DNA of 64,000 nt from Silene latifolia (GCF_048544455.1 NC_133529.1:48669901-48733900), one strand, 5' to 3'. Positions 47,223 to 58,861 are shown, numbered from the stretch's first letter. The notes: generated from the sequence alone by a model not told the origin. Numbers and translations are program-made.

Positions 47223-49029
47223 ACCCATAGAAGTTTGGAGGTGCTTCGGGGAGAAAGGGATCGAATGGGTAACCATGCTCTTCAACAAGATTTGGTGGAG
47301 TAACAAGATGCCATCAGCTTGGAGGAGAAGCACTCTTGTCCCTTTGTACAAGAACAAAGGTGATGTTCAAGAGTGTTCCAATTATCGGGGAATTAAACGT
47401 ATGAGTCATACAATGAAGTTATAGGAGCGGATAATCGAGCAAAGGCTTAGGAGATGTGTAGACATCTCGGATAACCAATTTGGATTTATGCCCGGGAGAT
47501 CGACTATGGATGCGATTTTTATCATGAGACAGTTGATGGAACACCATCGGGACAAGAAGAAGGACTTGCATATGGTTTTTATTGACTTGGAAAAGGCATA
47601 TGATAGGGTACCAAGAGAAGTACTTTGGTGGGCTTTTGCGAGAAAGGGTGTGTCTCGAAAATATATTGAGCTCATAAAGGACATGTATGAGGGGGCTAGT
47701 GCAAGTGTTCGCACTAATGTTGGGAGATCGGAAGAATTTTCCATTACCATCGGGGTGCATCAAGGTTCCGCACTGAGTCCTTTTCTCTTTGCTATAGTTA
47801 TGGATGAGTTGACAAGGGATATTCAGGACGACATCCCTTGGTGTATGATGTTTGCTGATGATATTGTGTTGATTGATGAGACGAAAGAGGGGGTGGAGAG
47901 AAAGTTGGAATTGTGGAGGCAGACTTTAGAGATTCGTGGGTTTAGGCTAAGCAGGAGTAAGACTGAGTATTTGAGGTGTCAGTTCACTCAAGTTGCGGGG
48001 TTGAGATCGACAGAGGCGGGGAGTATTATTTTCGATGGGAATGTTGTTAAGGGGTCAGATTTCTTCAGATATCTAGGATCTATTATTCAAAAAATGGGGA
48101 GTTAGACGGAGATGTGGCTCACAGAATTAAAGCGGGATGGTGGAATGGAAGAGTGCCTCAGGGTTTTTATGCGATAAAGATATGCACCAAAGATTAAAAG
48201 GAAAATTTTATCGCACGGCAATTAGGCATGCCTTACTTTACGGTTCCGAGTGTTGGGCCGTGAAACATTGTCACATTCAAAAGATGAGTGTGGCGGAGAT
48301 GCGTATGTTGAGGTGGATGTGCGGACATACAAGGAAAGATCGATTAAGGAATGAGGTGATTAGGGAAAAGGTAAAAGTGGCGCCAATAGAGGACAAGATG
48401 ATGGAAAACCGACTAAGATGGTTTGGCCATGTGAGAAGGAGACCTATGGGCCTTTTGATTAGGAGGCTGGAGACTTGGATAACATAAAAAGTCCCTAGAG
48501 GTAGAGGAAGACCGAGACAGACATGGTTGAGAGTGATAGAGCACGATATGAGATTTATGGGGCTTGAGGAGAGTATGGTGACGGAGAGGGCACAATAGAG
48601 GGAAATGATACATGTGGATTTTTAGTATTTGATGTTTTTTTTTTTGACATATTTAGTGTTTTTATTTAATTTAAAAAAATTAAATTATTTGTTCTTCTCT
48701 CCTTTATTACACCTTTTTACCAACCACTTTCTTATATATTTTACGTGGTTTACTTTTAAGGCATTCCGGATCCTTAATTCTATTTCGGTTTTCAAAACCG
48801 TTTTAACCCTTTCTCTCGATTTAAATTTTAAATTTTTATAAAAGAAATCTGGAATTCGATTTTAAAACTTCTAAGTTTACCTTGACTTTCCATTACATTT
48901 TCGCTCTCCCTTTTGTTTTTCATTTTCCCTTTTCTATTCGCATTTTGAGGTTTGCGTTCACCCATGGATGGTTCTAATGGATGATTCATGTCAGCCGACC
49001 CCAAATCATTTTGGGATTAAGGCTCTCTT

Positions 49030-49109
<80 letters not shown>
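47223..49109 (+). pseudogene. RTE-like LINE, downstream part with (TTG)n tail
   Basis: Continues the RT frame broken at 4828: PIEVWRCFGEKG, then NYRGIKRMSHTMKL with an in-frame TAG at 47422-47424 (a Trp position), FGFMPGRSTMDAI, VFIDLEKAYDRVPREVLWW, HQGSALSPFLFAIVMDEL and the catalytic MMFADDIVL near 47850. Frame changes near 48090-48150 lead to the C-terminal domain (KMSVAEMRMLRWMCGHTRKD; NRLRWFGHVRRRP), which ends about 48625. The 3' UTR carries GCCGACCCCAAATCATTTTG and runs into the TTG repeat instead of poly(A), typical of plant RTE-like LINEs. Dead copy. Confidence 0.92.
49031..49109 (+). repeat. (TTG)n microsatellite, LINE 3' tail
   Basis: About 26 uninterrupted TTG units end the LINE. 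The following TATCATT matches 4333-4339 before the LINE. Confidence 0.95.
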
Positions 49110-49115
49110 ATCATT

Positions 49116-49737
49116 CTTTCAGTTAGTTTTATTTATTGTCAATGAAATTGTCTTATTTTTTTTAATATCTAACGGTGTTATTTAAAAAAAATATTCCCTA
49201 GTGTATGAAATATAACTAAAATACTCATCATATTAGAGTAGTTATTAGTTAATTAAAACATTTAGAAAATTACAAAATTAGCTTATTTATAATTTGTTAG
49301 TAAATAATAATAGAAAAAGTAAGAGAGAGGTTTTGGTGGGGTAGAGAATGTGAAAAATGATTCGAAATGTTGGAAAGTGGAAAATGTTTGGGTTGGTGAC
49401 CTAAGTCGTGACTTTCTATTTGGAAGGGTGAAAGTTGGTCAAGATTAATAAGGTGAGATTAAGAGTAAAAATGGGTCGCGATCTAATTAGCGAAACCCTT
49501 GCTTAGGGATGGTTTAATAGCAATTAAACAATCAATAAATAAAGGGAGGGCATAAATTCAGGGGGGTAATATACTCTCCCACGGGATTTACATCCCTTTT
49601 ACCCAAAAAGCCCTTTTAAAGTAATGATAGCTATTTTGTCTGTTGACTTTTCATAGGGCTATGCTGACAAGTGCTTTACAAATCCCGTGCGCCAGTATAT
49701 TGGTCCCGTGAATATATGCACACCCTAAATAAATGTT
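49116..49737. other. A/T-rich flank, no gene seen
   Basis: Presumably the original 3' flank of the Harbinger pseudogene before the LINE inserted. No coding signature and no confident terminal inverted repeat. Confidence 0.4.
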
Positions 49738-50102
49738 TGTTAGGAATTTATTCCCTCCATTATGGAGTAGTATGTTTCATAAGAAACATACGTAAATGGA
49801 TTTCTAACTGAATGAAACTTGCTTCATTGATCACTAGTATAAATGGTAGATGTTTCATGTAGTTATTAGTGTCTTGGAGTTATAGCTTGTCATTAGCTAT
49901 AAAAGAAGATGAAAGCTACGTAGTTTTAGTATCCACATTTCCTCATTGTTATATTTATTTGAGTGATCAATAAAATTCCTAGTGTGACTATAGTGAGGAC
50001 GTAGCCAAGTTGGTGAACCTCGTAAATATTGTGTCCTTGTTATTTTTCCGATTCTTATTATCTTTATTATTGTGTGAGTGGCACATGCCAAAAATCCCTA
50101 CA
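49738..50102 (+). repeat. 5' LTR of the gag-only copia element
   Basis: 365 bp, TGTTAGGAATTTATT...CCCTACA, nearly identical to 51770-52134. Confidence 0.95.
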
Positions 50103-50163
50103 AACTGGTATCAGAGTCCGGTTGGGCGGGTGAGGGAAGAGCGATCCACTAAAATTCACAATA

Positions 50164-50992
50164 ATGGAAGGAGGTGTTCGATAAATTCGATGGGAAAGAT
50201 TTTGCTTTCTGGAAAATGCAAATAACGGATTATTTGTATTCAAAGAATCTACATCTACCTTTGGAAGGCACTAAGCCGGATTCCATGGAAAAGGAAGAGT
50301 GGGAAAAATTGGACAGGCAAGCGCTAGGTGTGGTGAGATTAACGCTGGCACGTAATGTTGCATTCAATGTGATGAGTGCAAAGACGACATTAGACCTGAT
50401 GAATGTCCTAGAAAATATGTATGAGATACCTTCAGCTACAAATAAGGTTTTCCTTATGCGAAGGTTGTTTGGTTTACAAATGCAAGAAGGAACCACAATG
50501 GCGGATCATATTAATAATTTTAATGTGATCACAAGACAACTTAGCTCCGTAAAGATAGATTTTGATGATGAGATAAAAGCATTAATTTTATTATCCTCGT
50601 TACCTAGTAGTTGGGATACTACAGTGACTGCAATTAGTAGCTCACAAGGACAAGAGAAGCTCAAGTTTGAAAATGTACGTGATCTAATTCTTAGCGAGAG
50701 CATTCGAAAGAATGAATTAGGTGAGACGTCGGGAGTCAATGGGAGCGGATTAATTGCTGATGGTAGAGGAAGTAAAAATTATAGAGGTGGTTATCGTGGA
50801 AAATCAAAGTCAACAACTAGAGGAGGTGCTACATGTTGGAATTGTGGCGAGAGTGGACATGTAAAATGGAATTGTCCAAATCCTAAGAAAAATGGACAAC
50901 AGCGTAATAATGAGAATGGAAATGCAGCGATAGCTGTGGAGGATGAAGGTGATCTTTTGGCAGTGAGTGTCGAAGATCTGATTGAGTCTTGA
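50164..50992 (+). CDS. Copia Gag polyprotein (start frameshifted)
   Basis: An open frame of 272 residues begins with KFDGKDFAFWKMQITDYL, has the UBN2-type middle (NMYEIPSATNKVFLMRRLF; LSSLPSSWDTTVTAIS) and one CCHC zinc knuckle CWNCGESGHVKWNC near 50835-50876. It ends in an acidic tail at TGA 50990-50992. The ATG at 50164 (ATGGAAGGAGGTGTTCG) is out of frame by one base with KFDGK, so the true start seems lost by an indel, or is a non-ATG codon (GTG at 50174). The product would form the particle that packages element RNA. Past the stop the same frame reads VLDSGVSFHAS, the protease active site, so gag and pro were once continuous. Confidence 0.88.
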
Positions 50993-51339
50993 GTATTGGA
51001 CTCTGGTGTATCATTTCACGCTTCTCTAGATAAAAATTCCTTTCATAAATTTATTAGTGGAAGGTGTGGTCTTTGCTTATTTGGCAAATGGTAAGCGGGT
51101 CGATTATGGGAAAATGTGATGTTGAGATACATACCCCAACTGGGGGTAGGTGGGAGCTAAAAGATGTCATGTTCATCCCGAACTTGAAAAAGAAATTGAT
51201 ATCTGTGGGAAAGCTCGATGAAGCAGGCTACAAGGTTGTCTTTGAGAAAAGTTCCTGGAAAATAGTCAAGGAAGCTATGATTTATTTCGTGGGACTAAGA
51301 GTGGAACTTTGTACACCACTGCAGGGTGTAGTGACATGA
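50993..51339 (+). pseudogene. Copia protease fragment
   Basis: After DSGVSFHA at about 50999 the frame is disturbed, then 51064-51339 reads GKCDVEIHTPTGGRWELKDV and NLKKKLISVGKLDEAGY, the protease C-terminal half. It ends without an integrase domain. From 51340 to 51769 no copia domain is seen, so the deletion that removed IN, RT and RNase H ends here. Confidence 0.8.
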
Positions 51340-51769
51340 GTAGTGTAAGCTTCTTTGGAGGGATGAAGAATAAAATTGTTTCAAGGGATTTGTTGCGGGA
51401 TCAAGAAAACTATGCATAGTGAGCCTTACACTAAGTGCTTAGTGGAAGTAAAGTCGGTGGCTTGAAGGCGGAAGGTGGTCCAAGAACGCACAAGTTGAAA
51501 GCCGACACGCTTAAATGTGTGTGAAAATTCAAGAAGTTCTAATATGGCAAGAAAGGGTGTTTCGTTTAGGTGGGAGTGCACGCCCCGGAAACCAATGAGT
51601 GAAGCTTGAGCAAGTATGGTTGCCTTTGGGAACAAAGTTGAATGATAAATGGTCAAGGATGGGTAGTACCTTGGCTGGGCTCTTGCATTTAGCATGAGCA
51701 AAGACATGGTCGCATTAGGTGGAGAAGTAAAGTTGGTGTTGCCTCCATAATTGTCGGGAGGTGGGAGAT
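51340..51769 (+). other. 3' region and polypurine tract of gag-only copia
   Basis: Non-coding on the element strand. It ends with GGGAGGTGGGAGAT at about 51756-51769 before the LTR. Confidence 0.7.
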
Positions 51770-52134
51770 TGTTAGGAATTTATTCCCTCCATTATGGAGT
51801 ACTATGTTTCATAAGAAACATACGTAAATGGATTTCTAACTGAATGAAACTTGCTTCATTGATCACTAGTATAAATGGTAGATGTTTCATGTAGTTATTA
51901 GTTTCTTGGAGTTATAGCTTGTCATTAGCTATAAAAGAAGATGAAAGCTACGTAGTTTTAGTATCCTCATTTCCTCATTGTTATATTTATTTGAGTGATC
52001 AATAAAATTTCTAGTGTGACTATAGTGAGGACGTAGCCAAGTTGGTGAACCTCGTAAATATTGTGTCCTTGTTATTTTTCCGATTCTTATTATCTTTATT
52101 ATTGTGTGAGTGGCTCATACCAAAAATCTCTACC
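51770..52134 (+). repeat. 3' LTR of the gag-only copia element
   Basis: 365 bp; terminal TACC where TACA is expected; followed by the ATGTT duplication. Confidence 0.95.
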
Positions 52135-52334
52135 ATGTTGATGGCATATTTTGAGAACCACCTCTCAAACTCAAAGTCATCATGTGCATCTTATGTCACC
52201 GAACAACAAAGTAATAGACGAAAGTTTGGTCAAGTTGTATCCGAAAGGTATGTAAAAATGATTTTTTTCTCTATATTATATGGTCATACCTTAATTATAT
52301 ATGGATCAATGATATAAATATTAAAAAATCACAA

Positions 52335-52505
52335 ATTATCGTTTTTGTGGCGATATCCCGTCGCGACATGGCAGATGCAGATTTTCCTCTCACAAAATGT
52401 CATTGAGAGGTGGGTGAGAAAACACGTAGGGTCTTTGTCCCTCTCTCCTTTTGTGAGAGTCGCGATTTCTGTGTGACGGGATTAGCGTCAACATGGCAAA
52501 GATAA
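52335..52505. repeat. MITE-like repeat, copy 1
   Basis: GTGGCGATATCCCGTC...CTCTCACAAAATGTCATTGAGAGGTGGGTG...GTGTGACGGGATTAGCGTC is related to 55430-55610 (TTGTGACGGCGATATTCGTC...GTGACGGGATTAGCCCGTC). Further diverged pieces appear near 55935-56035 and 56320-56400 (CTCTCACATG..GAGTGGG). Termini are weakly inverted; target duplication not determined. Confidence 0.5.
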
Positions 52506-52701
52506 ATTGTTAATAAATATTCTTGTATCGGTTATTCATTGAAACAATGAAATAAAATTTAACGAAACATAAAGATACATAACAAATTTAGATTACACAA
52601 CTACATAGGGAAAAATGTGTTCTTTATTTTCTTTTCTTGATACGAGGGCTTCATCAACCCAAGATATAATATCAAATAACAAAAATACAGAAAAATGAGG
52701 C

Positions 52702-55700
52702 TCACAACTTAGAACGAGGGTGACCAGCGGTGGTATCTATAACGTGACAGAAAAATCTAGCAGGAGGAACCGAAAGATGAGAGTAAAAAATGGCAGCTAA
52801 ACTGGTAATAAGCTTCTTCTTGACAATGGAGTTGATGCCACCCATTGATATCAACTGTGCAAAAATGGCCGGGTCTTTACTTCCTGTGAATGATATGGGT
52901 ACGGATCCATTTAACACCACCATCACCAACTGCAGTAACCAACAATTTATACTCTTTAATATTCACGTGTTTATTTTCTAATACTGCATCCAAACAATGT
53001 ACTATTACACTATTGGGCCTTTAAAATTGCGACAAAGAAAGGGACATATAGCAAAGGTACTATTATTGGCCAATCGATAGGTTTCCTACTCGAATTTTGT
53101 TGCCAGAATCGATTGCAGTTGTCACTTAAGTAAATTAACGACAAAATATACTATGTACTCGTAAAAAGAAGAGTGAGATTTGAATTTGCAAATCAATACG
53201 CCGGAGTACCTTACAAGACGCAGTACAGTGTAACAATTTTGTACTCTAATAACTTATGCATCTTAATTATATACGGAGTAATGCTATTATCAGATGACTT
53301 TCATAAATAACGAAAAAATTAGCATACAACTTTAATGTACGTTATACTCCCTTTTATTCAGCCTATAATTCCTCTTTTGTTATAGGGATATTCTACATGG
53401 TACCCTCAATTTTTTGACTTTCTACATGGTATCCCTACACTTTTAAAACATACATGGTACCCCTAATTATTGTCATTATCACTAAGTGTACCCTAAACTT
53501 TATTTTCCGTCAATTAAACTCAGTTTTAGGCGTTAAGTGATTATTTGGACGCGTAACCAATATTGTCATTTATCATCTCATGACATAAGGACTTTAATAG
53601 GCTCAATATCCATCTTTAGACGTGATAATTTGGCTATGAATCAATAAATTTTCCGTCAAAATTTTTTTAGCCCATATACATCAATAAAATATTAGGATCA
53701 AGATGGATATTGAGCCTAATAGAGTCCTTATGTCACGGGATAATAAATGACAAGTTTGGTTACGCGTCAAAGTCATTACCTAACGCCTAAAACTGCGTTT
53801 AATTGATGGAAAATAAAGTTTAGGGGTACATTTAGTGATAATGACAACAATTAGGGGTACCATGTATGTTTTAAAAAGTGTAGGGATACTATGTAGAAAG
53901 TCGAAAAATTAAGGAATACCATGTAGAATATCACTTTATTATAATATACCTCACACATCAATTAATACTATATATTAAATCCAGAAACCAAGGGACTTCA
54001 ATATAATTAAATAAGTTATACAAATTAATTATACTATATAGTTTTAAATCACTAGCACCGTGTGATGGACCCGATTTAGGGATCTCAATGCAAATATTAT
54101 ATAGTTTGGGTTAAAATTAAATTATATAGAAACTTGGTAATTTTCCTAAACATTTGTAAGAGATTAAAACATGGTTAATTTCTTTAAAATAAAATAATTT
54201 ATTAAGATGGTCAATTTCCATAAAATAAAATAATTAATTAAGATGGTCAATTTCAAAGAGATTAAAAGAAAGAAGATGTCTGGTAAATTTTCCTCGATAT
54301 TTATAGAAGACTAGAAGATGGTCAATTTCTTTAAAATAAAATAATTAATTAGTATAAACATGCACACTTATGTTATTAATTATTATCATCATAAAATTAT
54401 ATATTAAATTTAAAATTTATGCAATTTTATTAAATTTTATAGTTTATTAGATGTATAGAGATATTAATTATTTAACATAAACAAATATAATATAAGTAGG
54501 TTATAAATAATTCAAGTTAGATTCCATAATATATAATATTGCATAATTCTTTCGATTTGATTTAATGCATATATGTAATATATTTATATAAATATATAAT
54601 CCTCTTAAAATTGCATGCCTAAGTAAGTAAAAGTAATTTCATCAGTAAAGAAAAGAATTGTAGTAACATTAGATATAGTTATATGATAGTAATCACTCAT
54701 TTGAATAGTAAAAGTAACAATATTATCAGCGTGATTAGTGAAAATGGTAGAAACAACAACGGGAGTAGTGAAATAATCAATATTAATGCGGCAATAGTGA
54801 AAGTAACAATAGTTACGGCGGGAGTAGTGAAATTATCAATATTAATGCGATAGTAGTAACAGTAACAATAATTACGGCGGGAGTAGTGAAAGTAACAATG
54901 ATTACGGGTAAGTAGTTAAATGTTATTACTATTGTTTCATTAATAAGAGTAAAATATTAATAGCGGGAGTAGTGAATTTGTCTCAAAATTTATTTCATCG
55001 TAATTTTAGGATATGTCATTGAAAAATATATTAATGATACATTTAAGGGTTATGCAACTTTGAGTAATTTTATTTAATGAAAAAAAATTAATGGTAATTA
55101 AAGGTAGTCCGGGTGAAACCGGACACCAATACTAGTATATTAAAAAAAGAAGAATATTAGGCTGAATAAGAAGGAGCAGTAAATAAATATAGAAACAAAA
55201 ATAGGCCAGGACTTTAAATTAATCGAACAGGTCACGTGCGAATCGTAGTCAAGAGCTCAAAGCTTACAAAGCACTAAATAATGCTTTCTTTGATCACTTC
55301 TCCCTGCCACTAAATCTGCACATGCACCTGTTTTATTGATAAACTACTCTGAGTAAACATTCTCTCTATTTCTTACTCTAAATTTTTTGTTCATTATCTC
55401 TAATACATGTATAGTATTATATATCACAAAATCTCATTTGTGACGGCGATATTCGTCATGTGACGGATACCGTTTCCTCTAACAAAATACCCATTGAAAG
55501 GTGAGTGGGAAGCACATGAGGATGCCCCACCTTGTTCCCTCTCCCTTTTTGTGAGAGGTCACAAGCTTGTGACGGGATTAGCCCGTCACAAGCAAGACTA
55601 GGTGATTATATATTATTTCATTCACACATCATCATTCATTACTTCTATTTATGACTGTTAGATCGTGTCAAGAAATAATCTAAGCTGTTTAAAATAAATT

Positions 55701-58700
55701 GAGAGAAAAGGTAATGGAGAGGATCCTAATGGCTAGACTATCAGGAGTGGGCATTAAGGTATTGTTTAAGAAAAAAGACACCACCATAACAAGCTTAATA
55801 CACTCTCTAATTCATTAAATGTTTCCCTTCGATCAACTTTTTACAATATTTGATACCTCATTTCAATCCTACTTTTTGGATTCATATGTAACATGTAATT
55901 GTTACTACTATTTGTTAAAGGAAAAGGAAAGGGCGTCATCGGATGACACTGAATTTGGGCGTCACCCTCTCACATGGGGTGAGTGGGGACCCCTTCAATT
56001 AAAAATGGTTCTGAGAGGGTGACACCCAAGTGATGGCCTATCACTATCCTTTGTTAAATACTATCATCTCTATAATTTGTCATGGATTTCTTTACTAAAA
56101 TTGTTGATTTGACTTAGAAAAGTCACATAGAAGTATTATAATTTTTGAACTTTGAAGGATTAAATAAGCAAAACTTTATAGTTACCCCTTTATTATCACG
56201 GGCCTCTTTGAAAAAACATTTGAAGCAAGAAGATTACTCAATTTTGTTATCGTGAATACCCCATTTTTAGAAAAGCCATAAGAAACATGTACTTTTTGTA
56301 AATAATATAAACAAATTTTCAATTGTGACACACACTTTTCGGCATAGCTTGTAACCTCTCACATGATGCGAGTGGGAGAAAGTTTGACGTCACAAGGAGA
56401 CTTATTGGTAAATATAAGGTTATAACGATTACAACAAACAATTCTTATAGCTTTGATGGTGGCGCGATAGTCAGAACAAACAATGAGCCGAGGTGTGCGA
56501 TGCGGTTGCGGATGTTCTTGCAAATATTCTGCTAAAGATGGTGGATCAAATCTTGGAGATTTTACTTGGAACGATCGATGTTCCTTCTTTTGTTGAAAAC
56601 CTTTGTAATTTAGACATCTCTTCGTGTAATTCAGACTCGATGGGTTGTATCGAGCTCTTCCCTGACCCCCAACCGTGACTCATCTGCTTATGTAAACTCA
56701 ATTTTTTTAATTTAAGCTCCTAGTTTACCAAAAAAAAAAAACAATTCTTATAAAACAAATACTCCGTAATATAGATATAGATAGTTTAATCTACACAAAA
56801 GGCTTAAAGAAGTGTGTCATTCTTAGCTTTCATTGTTTAGGAATAATATCACACAATTATCCCAGGTCAATGTCTTACAATTTCCTTAAATTCCTTTGTC
56901 AAGGATTTAACTCTAACCCCATCACAATTTTTTTCCCCACAAATCCAAATAGTCTAAGAAATGACAAAATTTTTACACGTCCATTTATTTAAAATAGTAT
57001 TTGACTCATTTTATACATACGATGAATTAAAAAATAGTCATTTTAAACGAGATATTGTATTTCTTTTCTATCAAGATCGTGTCTGTTTTGTGATCAACTT
57101 AGTACGGACAAACTTAGAGTGGGGATGCATAGTTCAATACAAACGAGAAAATGATGTTACACACGACACATATCTACTCCTAGATAACGCCTTCTAGGCT
57201 TCTACTTTCTTCGGACGATAAAAGACAATAATAATTGCTACTAAAAGCTCTCTTCATCATAATATCATCATTAGCATCTTCTTTCACATTAGTTTCGACC
57301 TAATTCATTTCTTTACCTTTTCCACCTATACTAAATGCATGGGTAATTTAGGTTTCACACATGAGTGCTTTAGCAAGAGCACCCTCATTGAAGAGGAAGT
57401 ACTCTTCCTCTATTTTGTTTTTTGCAATTTTTTCATTGGATATAATTCTTTTCCAATTTTTTGACACACTTTTTTATTTCTTCATCCTCTTCTTCTTTTT
57501 TTCTCCACATCAAACAGGATACTCCCTTCCTCTTTGTTCCACCTTTTAAGTAGACCCTACCACTTATTTTCTCTCTTGTGTGACACTTGGGCCAAGGTAA
57601 GAACATCCTCTATAAGTAGAGGGAAGTCTTTCTCTTCCTTTTTAAAGAGGATGTTGCCACATTGAAGAGGACATCCTCTTAGCATTCTCTCTCATCTAAG
57701 AGGATGGTTAATCCTCTTCAATGTGGATGCTCTTATCTTCGATTCTTCCTTAAGACGACATATCTGTCTTAAGTATAAAACGGATTAAAATACTGCACCT
57801 CAAATCGCAAAATCTACTCTACAGTTTATAAAAAGGTGGTGATTTTTGGATAAATAGTGATCATTTTATGTTAAATGGAGACTATGACTATTTTTTATTA
57901 CTAAAAACTGACTATTTGTTTCAAAGTGGTTAGCATATTATGAATGGACAATGGTCACTATTTATCAGAAAATGGTCATTTTTTGTGTGAAATTACACGG
58001 GGTACAACCGTCGTCCCAAGGATTATTGCACCCGAAATAGATAGATGACACAAGAGTTTGTCATTTCCCAAATATATTGACCTGTTTCTTATTTAAGAAA
58101 AAATACCCAATTGTGAACAAGAATTTGTGTAAATAAATAAGACGGTAATTTAAATTAGGAAAATGTGCAACAAATAAAGAATGGATTATTTACGGAGCAT
58201 GGTTTGCATAATCTTGTCAACTTCCTATATCACATAAATGGCTGAGTAATAAATTTGATTTAGTTGAGGGTTTGAAAATAGAGTACCAATATTTGAAGAT
58301 TGGATATTATTAATAGTGTAAGACTGATTTTCTCGCAATTGATGTTAAACACAGGATAAAAGTAAAGACATTGATTGATATTAGTCGTGGATTTTAAAGA
58401 CCCATCTTAAAGACTTGTGGGTAGCGCCCTATCATTATCGTAAAAATAAATTCGACATAAATTTTTTAAGTTTAGGAATAAAGAGATATAGCTTAAAAGT
58501 TAGGGAACGTAAGATTGAGTTTCTCAGTATTTCCTCCGAGTTGAAGGCGCTTCAGTCATCGTAATTCGTATTGCTTGGCCTCAAATTGTTGTCGTCAATA
58601 ACTAAGTTTAAGGATAAAAAGAGCTTGAGAGATTGAGTATACCCAGTAGCTAGGTTAGGTAGCGCACATGATATATACTGTATAATATATTAGTGACGAC

Positions 58701-58861
58701 TGCAATGGTGTAAATAAGAATGAAGTAAGGAAATAATAAAGGGTACATACATGTTCAGGACGACCAATAATGGAGGCAATAGCGGAAGTGGCTTCAGTGT
58801 TAATAATGTCCACATCAATCCCTTCCAAATCCACGTTGGTTGTTATGTGCAACGCCGGCAT
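52702..58861 (-). CDS. MDL3: MIF/D-dopachrome tautomerase-like protein, MDL3-like
   Basis: Two exons: 58751-58861 (37 codons, MPALHITTNVDLEG...IIGRPEH; donor GTATGT) and 52702-52929 (LVMVVLNGSVPISFTG..., acceptor CTGCAG, phase 0), giving 112 aa, close to the family's usual 110-118. Pro2, the catalytic N-terminal proline of MIF tautomerases, is present; the GKP lysine is Arg here (GRP). The last residues PRSKL form a peroxisomal type 1 targeting signal, as in Arabidopsis MDL3, so a peroxisomal MDL3 orthologue is likely. Arabidopsis MDLs are a MIF-like family whose tautomerase activity may be weak. The intron is 5.8 kb and full of transposon pieces. AATAAA lies 74 bp past the stop (52623-52628), and a TATA box is upstream. 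Both exons are intact, so this is probably a working gene. Confidence 0.88.
53385..53934. mobile_element. Long foldback (inverted-repeat) MITE
   Basis: The two arms of about 250 bp are reverse complements: GGGATATTCTACATGGTACC...ATAAGGACTTTAATAGGCTC on the left, and GAGCCTAATAGAGTCCTTAT...TACCATGTAGAATATC on the right, with a loop around 53650. A clean target duplication was not found. Transcription through the intron would yield a long hairpin RNA. Confidence 0.85.
54170..54365. repeat. GATGGTCAATTTC repeats
   Basis: (A)AGATGGTCAATTTC followed by ATAAAATAAAATAATT(A/T)ATTA recurs at about 54206, 54241 and 54315 (and a diverged ATGGTTAATTTC near 54171). The repeats lie within the Helitron candidate. 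Confidence 0.6.
54715..54985. repeat. Minisatellite around GGCGGGAGTAGTGAAA
   Basis: Degenerate units of about 30-70 bp containing ATTACGGCGGGAGTAGTGAAA, AGTAACAATA and AATATTAATGCG, roughly five to seven copies. Confidence 0.65.
55430..55610. repeat. MITE-like repeat, copy 2
   Basis: Left TTGTGACGGCGATATTCGTC, right GTGACGGGATTAGCCCGTCACAAG; termini share TTGTGACGG in inverted orientation. Related to 52335-52505. Confidence 0.55.
56450..56738 (+). mobile_element. 5'-truncated L1-type LINE 3' end
   Basis: About 289 bp flanked by the duplication AACAATTCTTATA (about 56437-56449 and 56740-56752, overlapping the poly(A)). The frame 56493-56678 (CDAVADVLANILLKMV) resembles the C-terminal RNase-H-like end of plant L1 ORF2. 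The end TAGTTTACC followed by A's is typical of plant L1 tails. Not a host gene. Confidence 0.75.
57375..57734. mobile_element. MITE with 22-bp terminal inverted repeats
   Basis: The left end AAGAGCACCCTCATTGAAGA and the right end, read in reverse, AAGAGCATCCACATTGAAGA match at nearly all positions. About 360 bp, T-rich inside, with further AGAGGAT/ATCCTCT words. Superfamily undecided; no clear target duplication. Confidence 0.7.

Larger units (their letters stand above)
49738..52134 (+). mobile_element. Gag-only (non-autonomous) Ty1/copia element
   Basis: 2,397 bp with 365-bp LTRs at 49738-50102 and 51770-52134 and the target duplication ATGTT (49733-49737; 52135-52139). The initiator-Met type PBS TGGTATCAGAG follows the left LTR at about 50106, and GGGAGGTGGGAGAT precedes the right one. 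The interior has gag and a protease fragment but no integrase, RT or RNase H, so it is a TR-GAG-like derivative needing an autonomous copia helper. The right LTR ends TACC instead of TACA. Confidence 0.95.
54049..55135 (+). mobile_element. Possible non-autonomous Helitron
   Basis: The 3' end has the Helitron form: hairpin GTCCGG-loop-CCGGAC (55107-55124), then ACCAATA and CTAG (55132-55135) followed by T. A candidate 5' end TCACTAGCACCGTGTG at 54049 follows an A. No Rep/helicase. Without a second copy the 5' end is only a guess. Confidence 0.4.
52930..58750 (-). other. Large transposon-filled intron of the MDL3-like gene
   Basis: The boundary dinucleotides GT (58750) and AG (52930) are correct for the minus strand. 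Inside are a foldback element, a possible Helitron, a minisatellite, MITEs and a short LINE (listed separately). The remaining A/T-rich sequence shows no further exon. Confidence 0.8.

Noticed and set aside
52140..52317. Exon-like stretch after the gag-only copia (ATG near 52139, then a GTATGT donor near 52249)
   Set aside because: Attractive as a host exon, but there is no recognisable product or partner exon, and the open frame borrows LTR sequence.
56493..56678. A small host gene at 56493-56678
   Set aside because: Ends in an L1-type tail and is flanked by a target duplication, so it is a LINE fragment.
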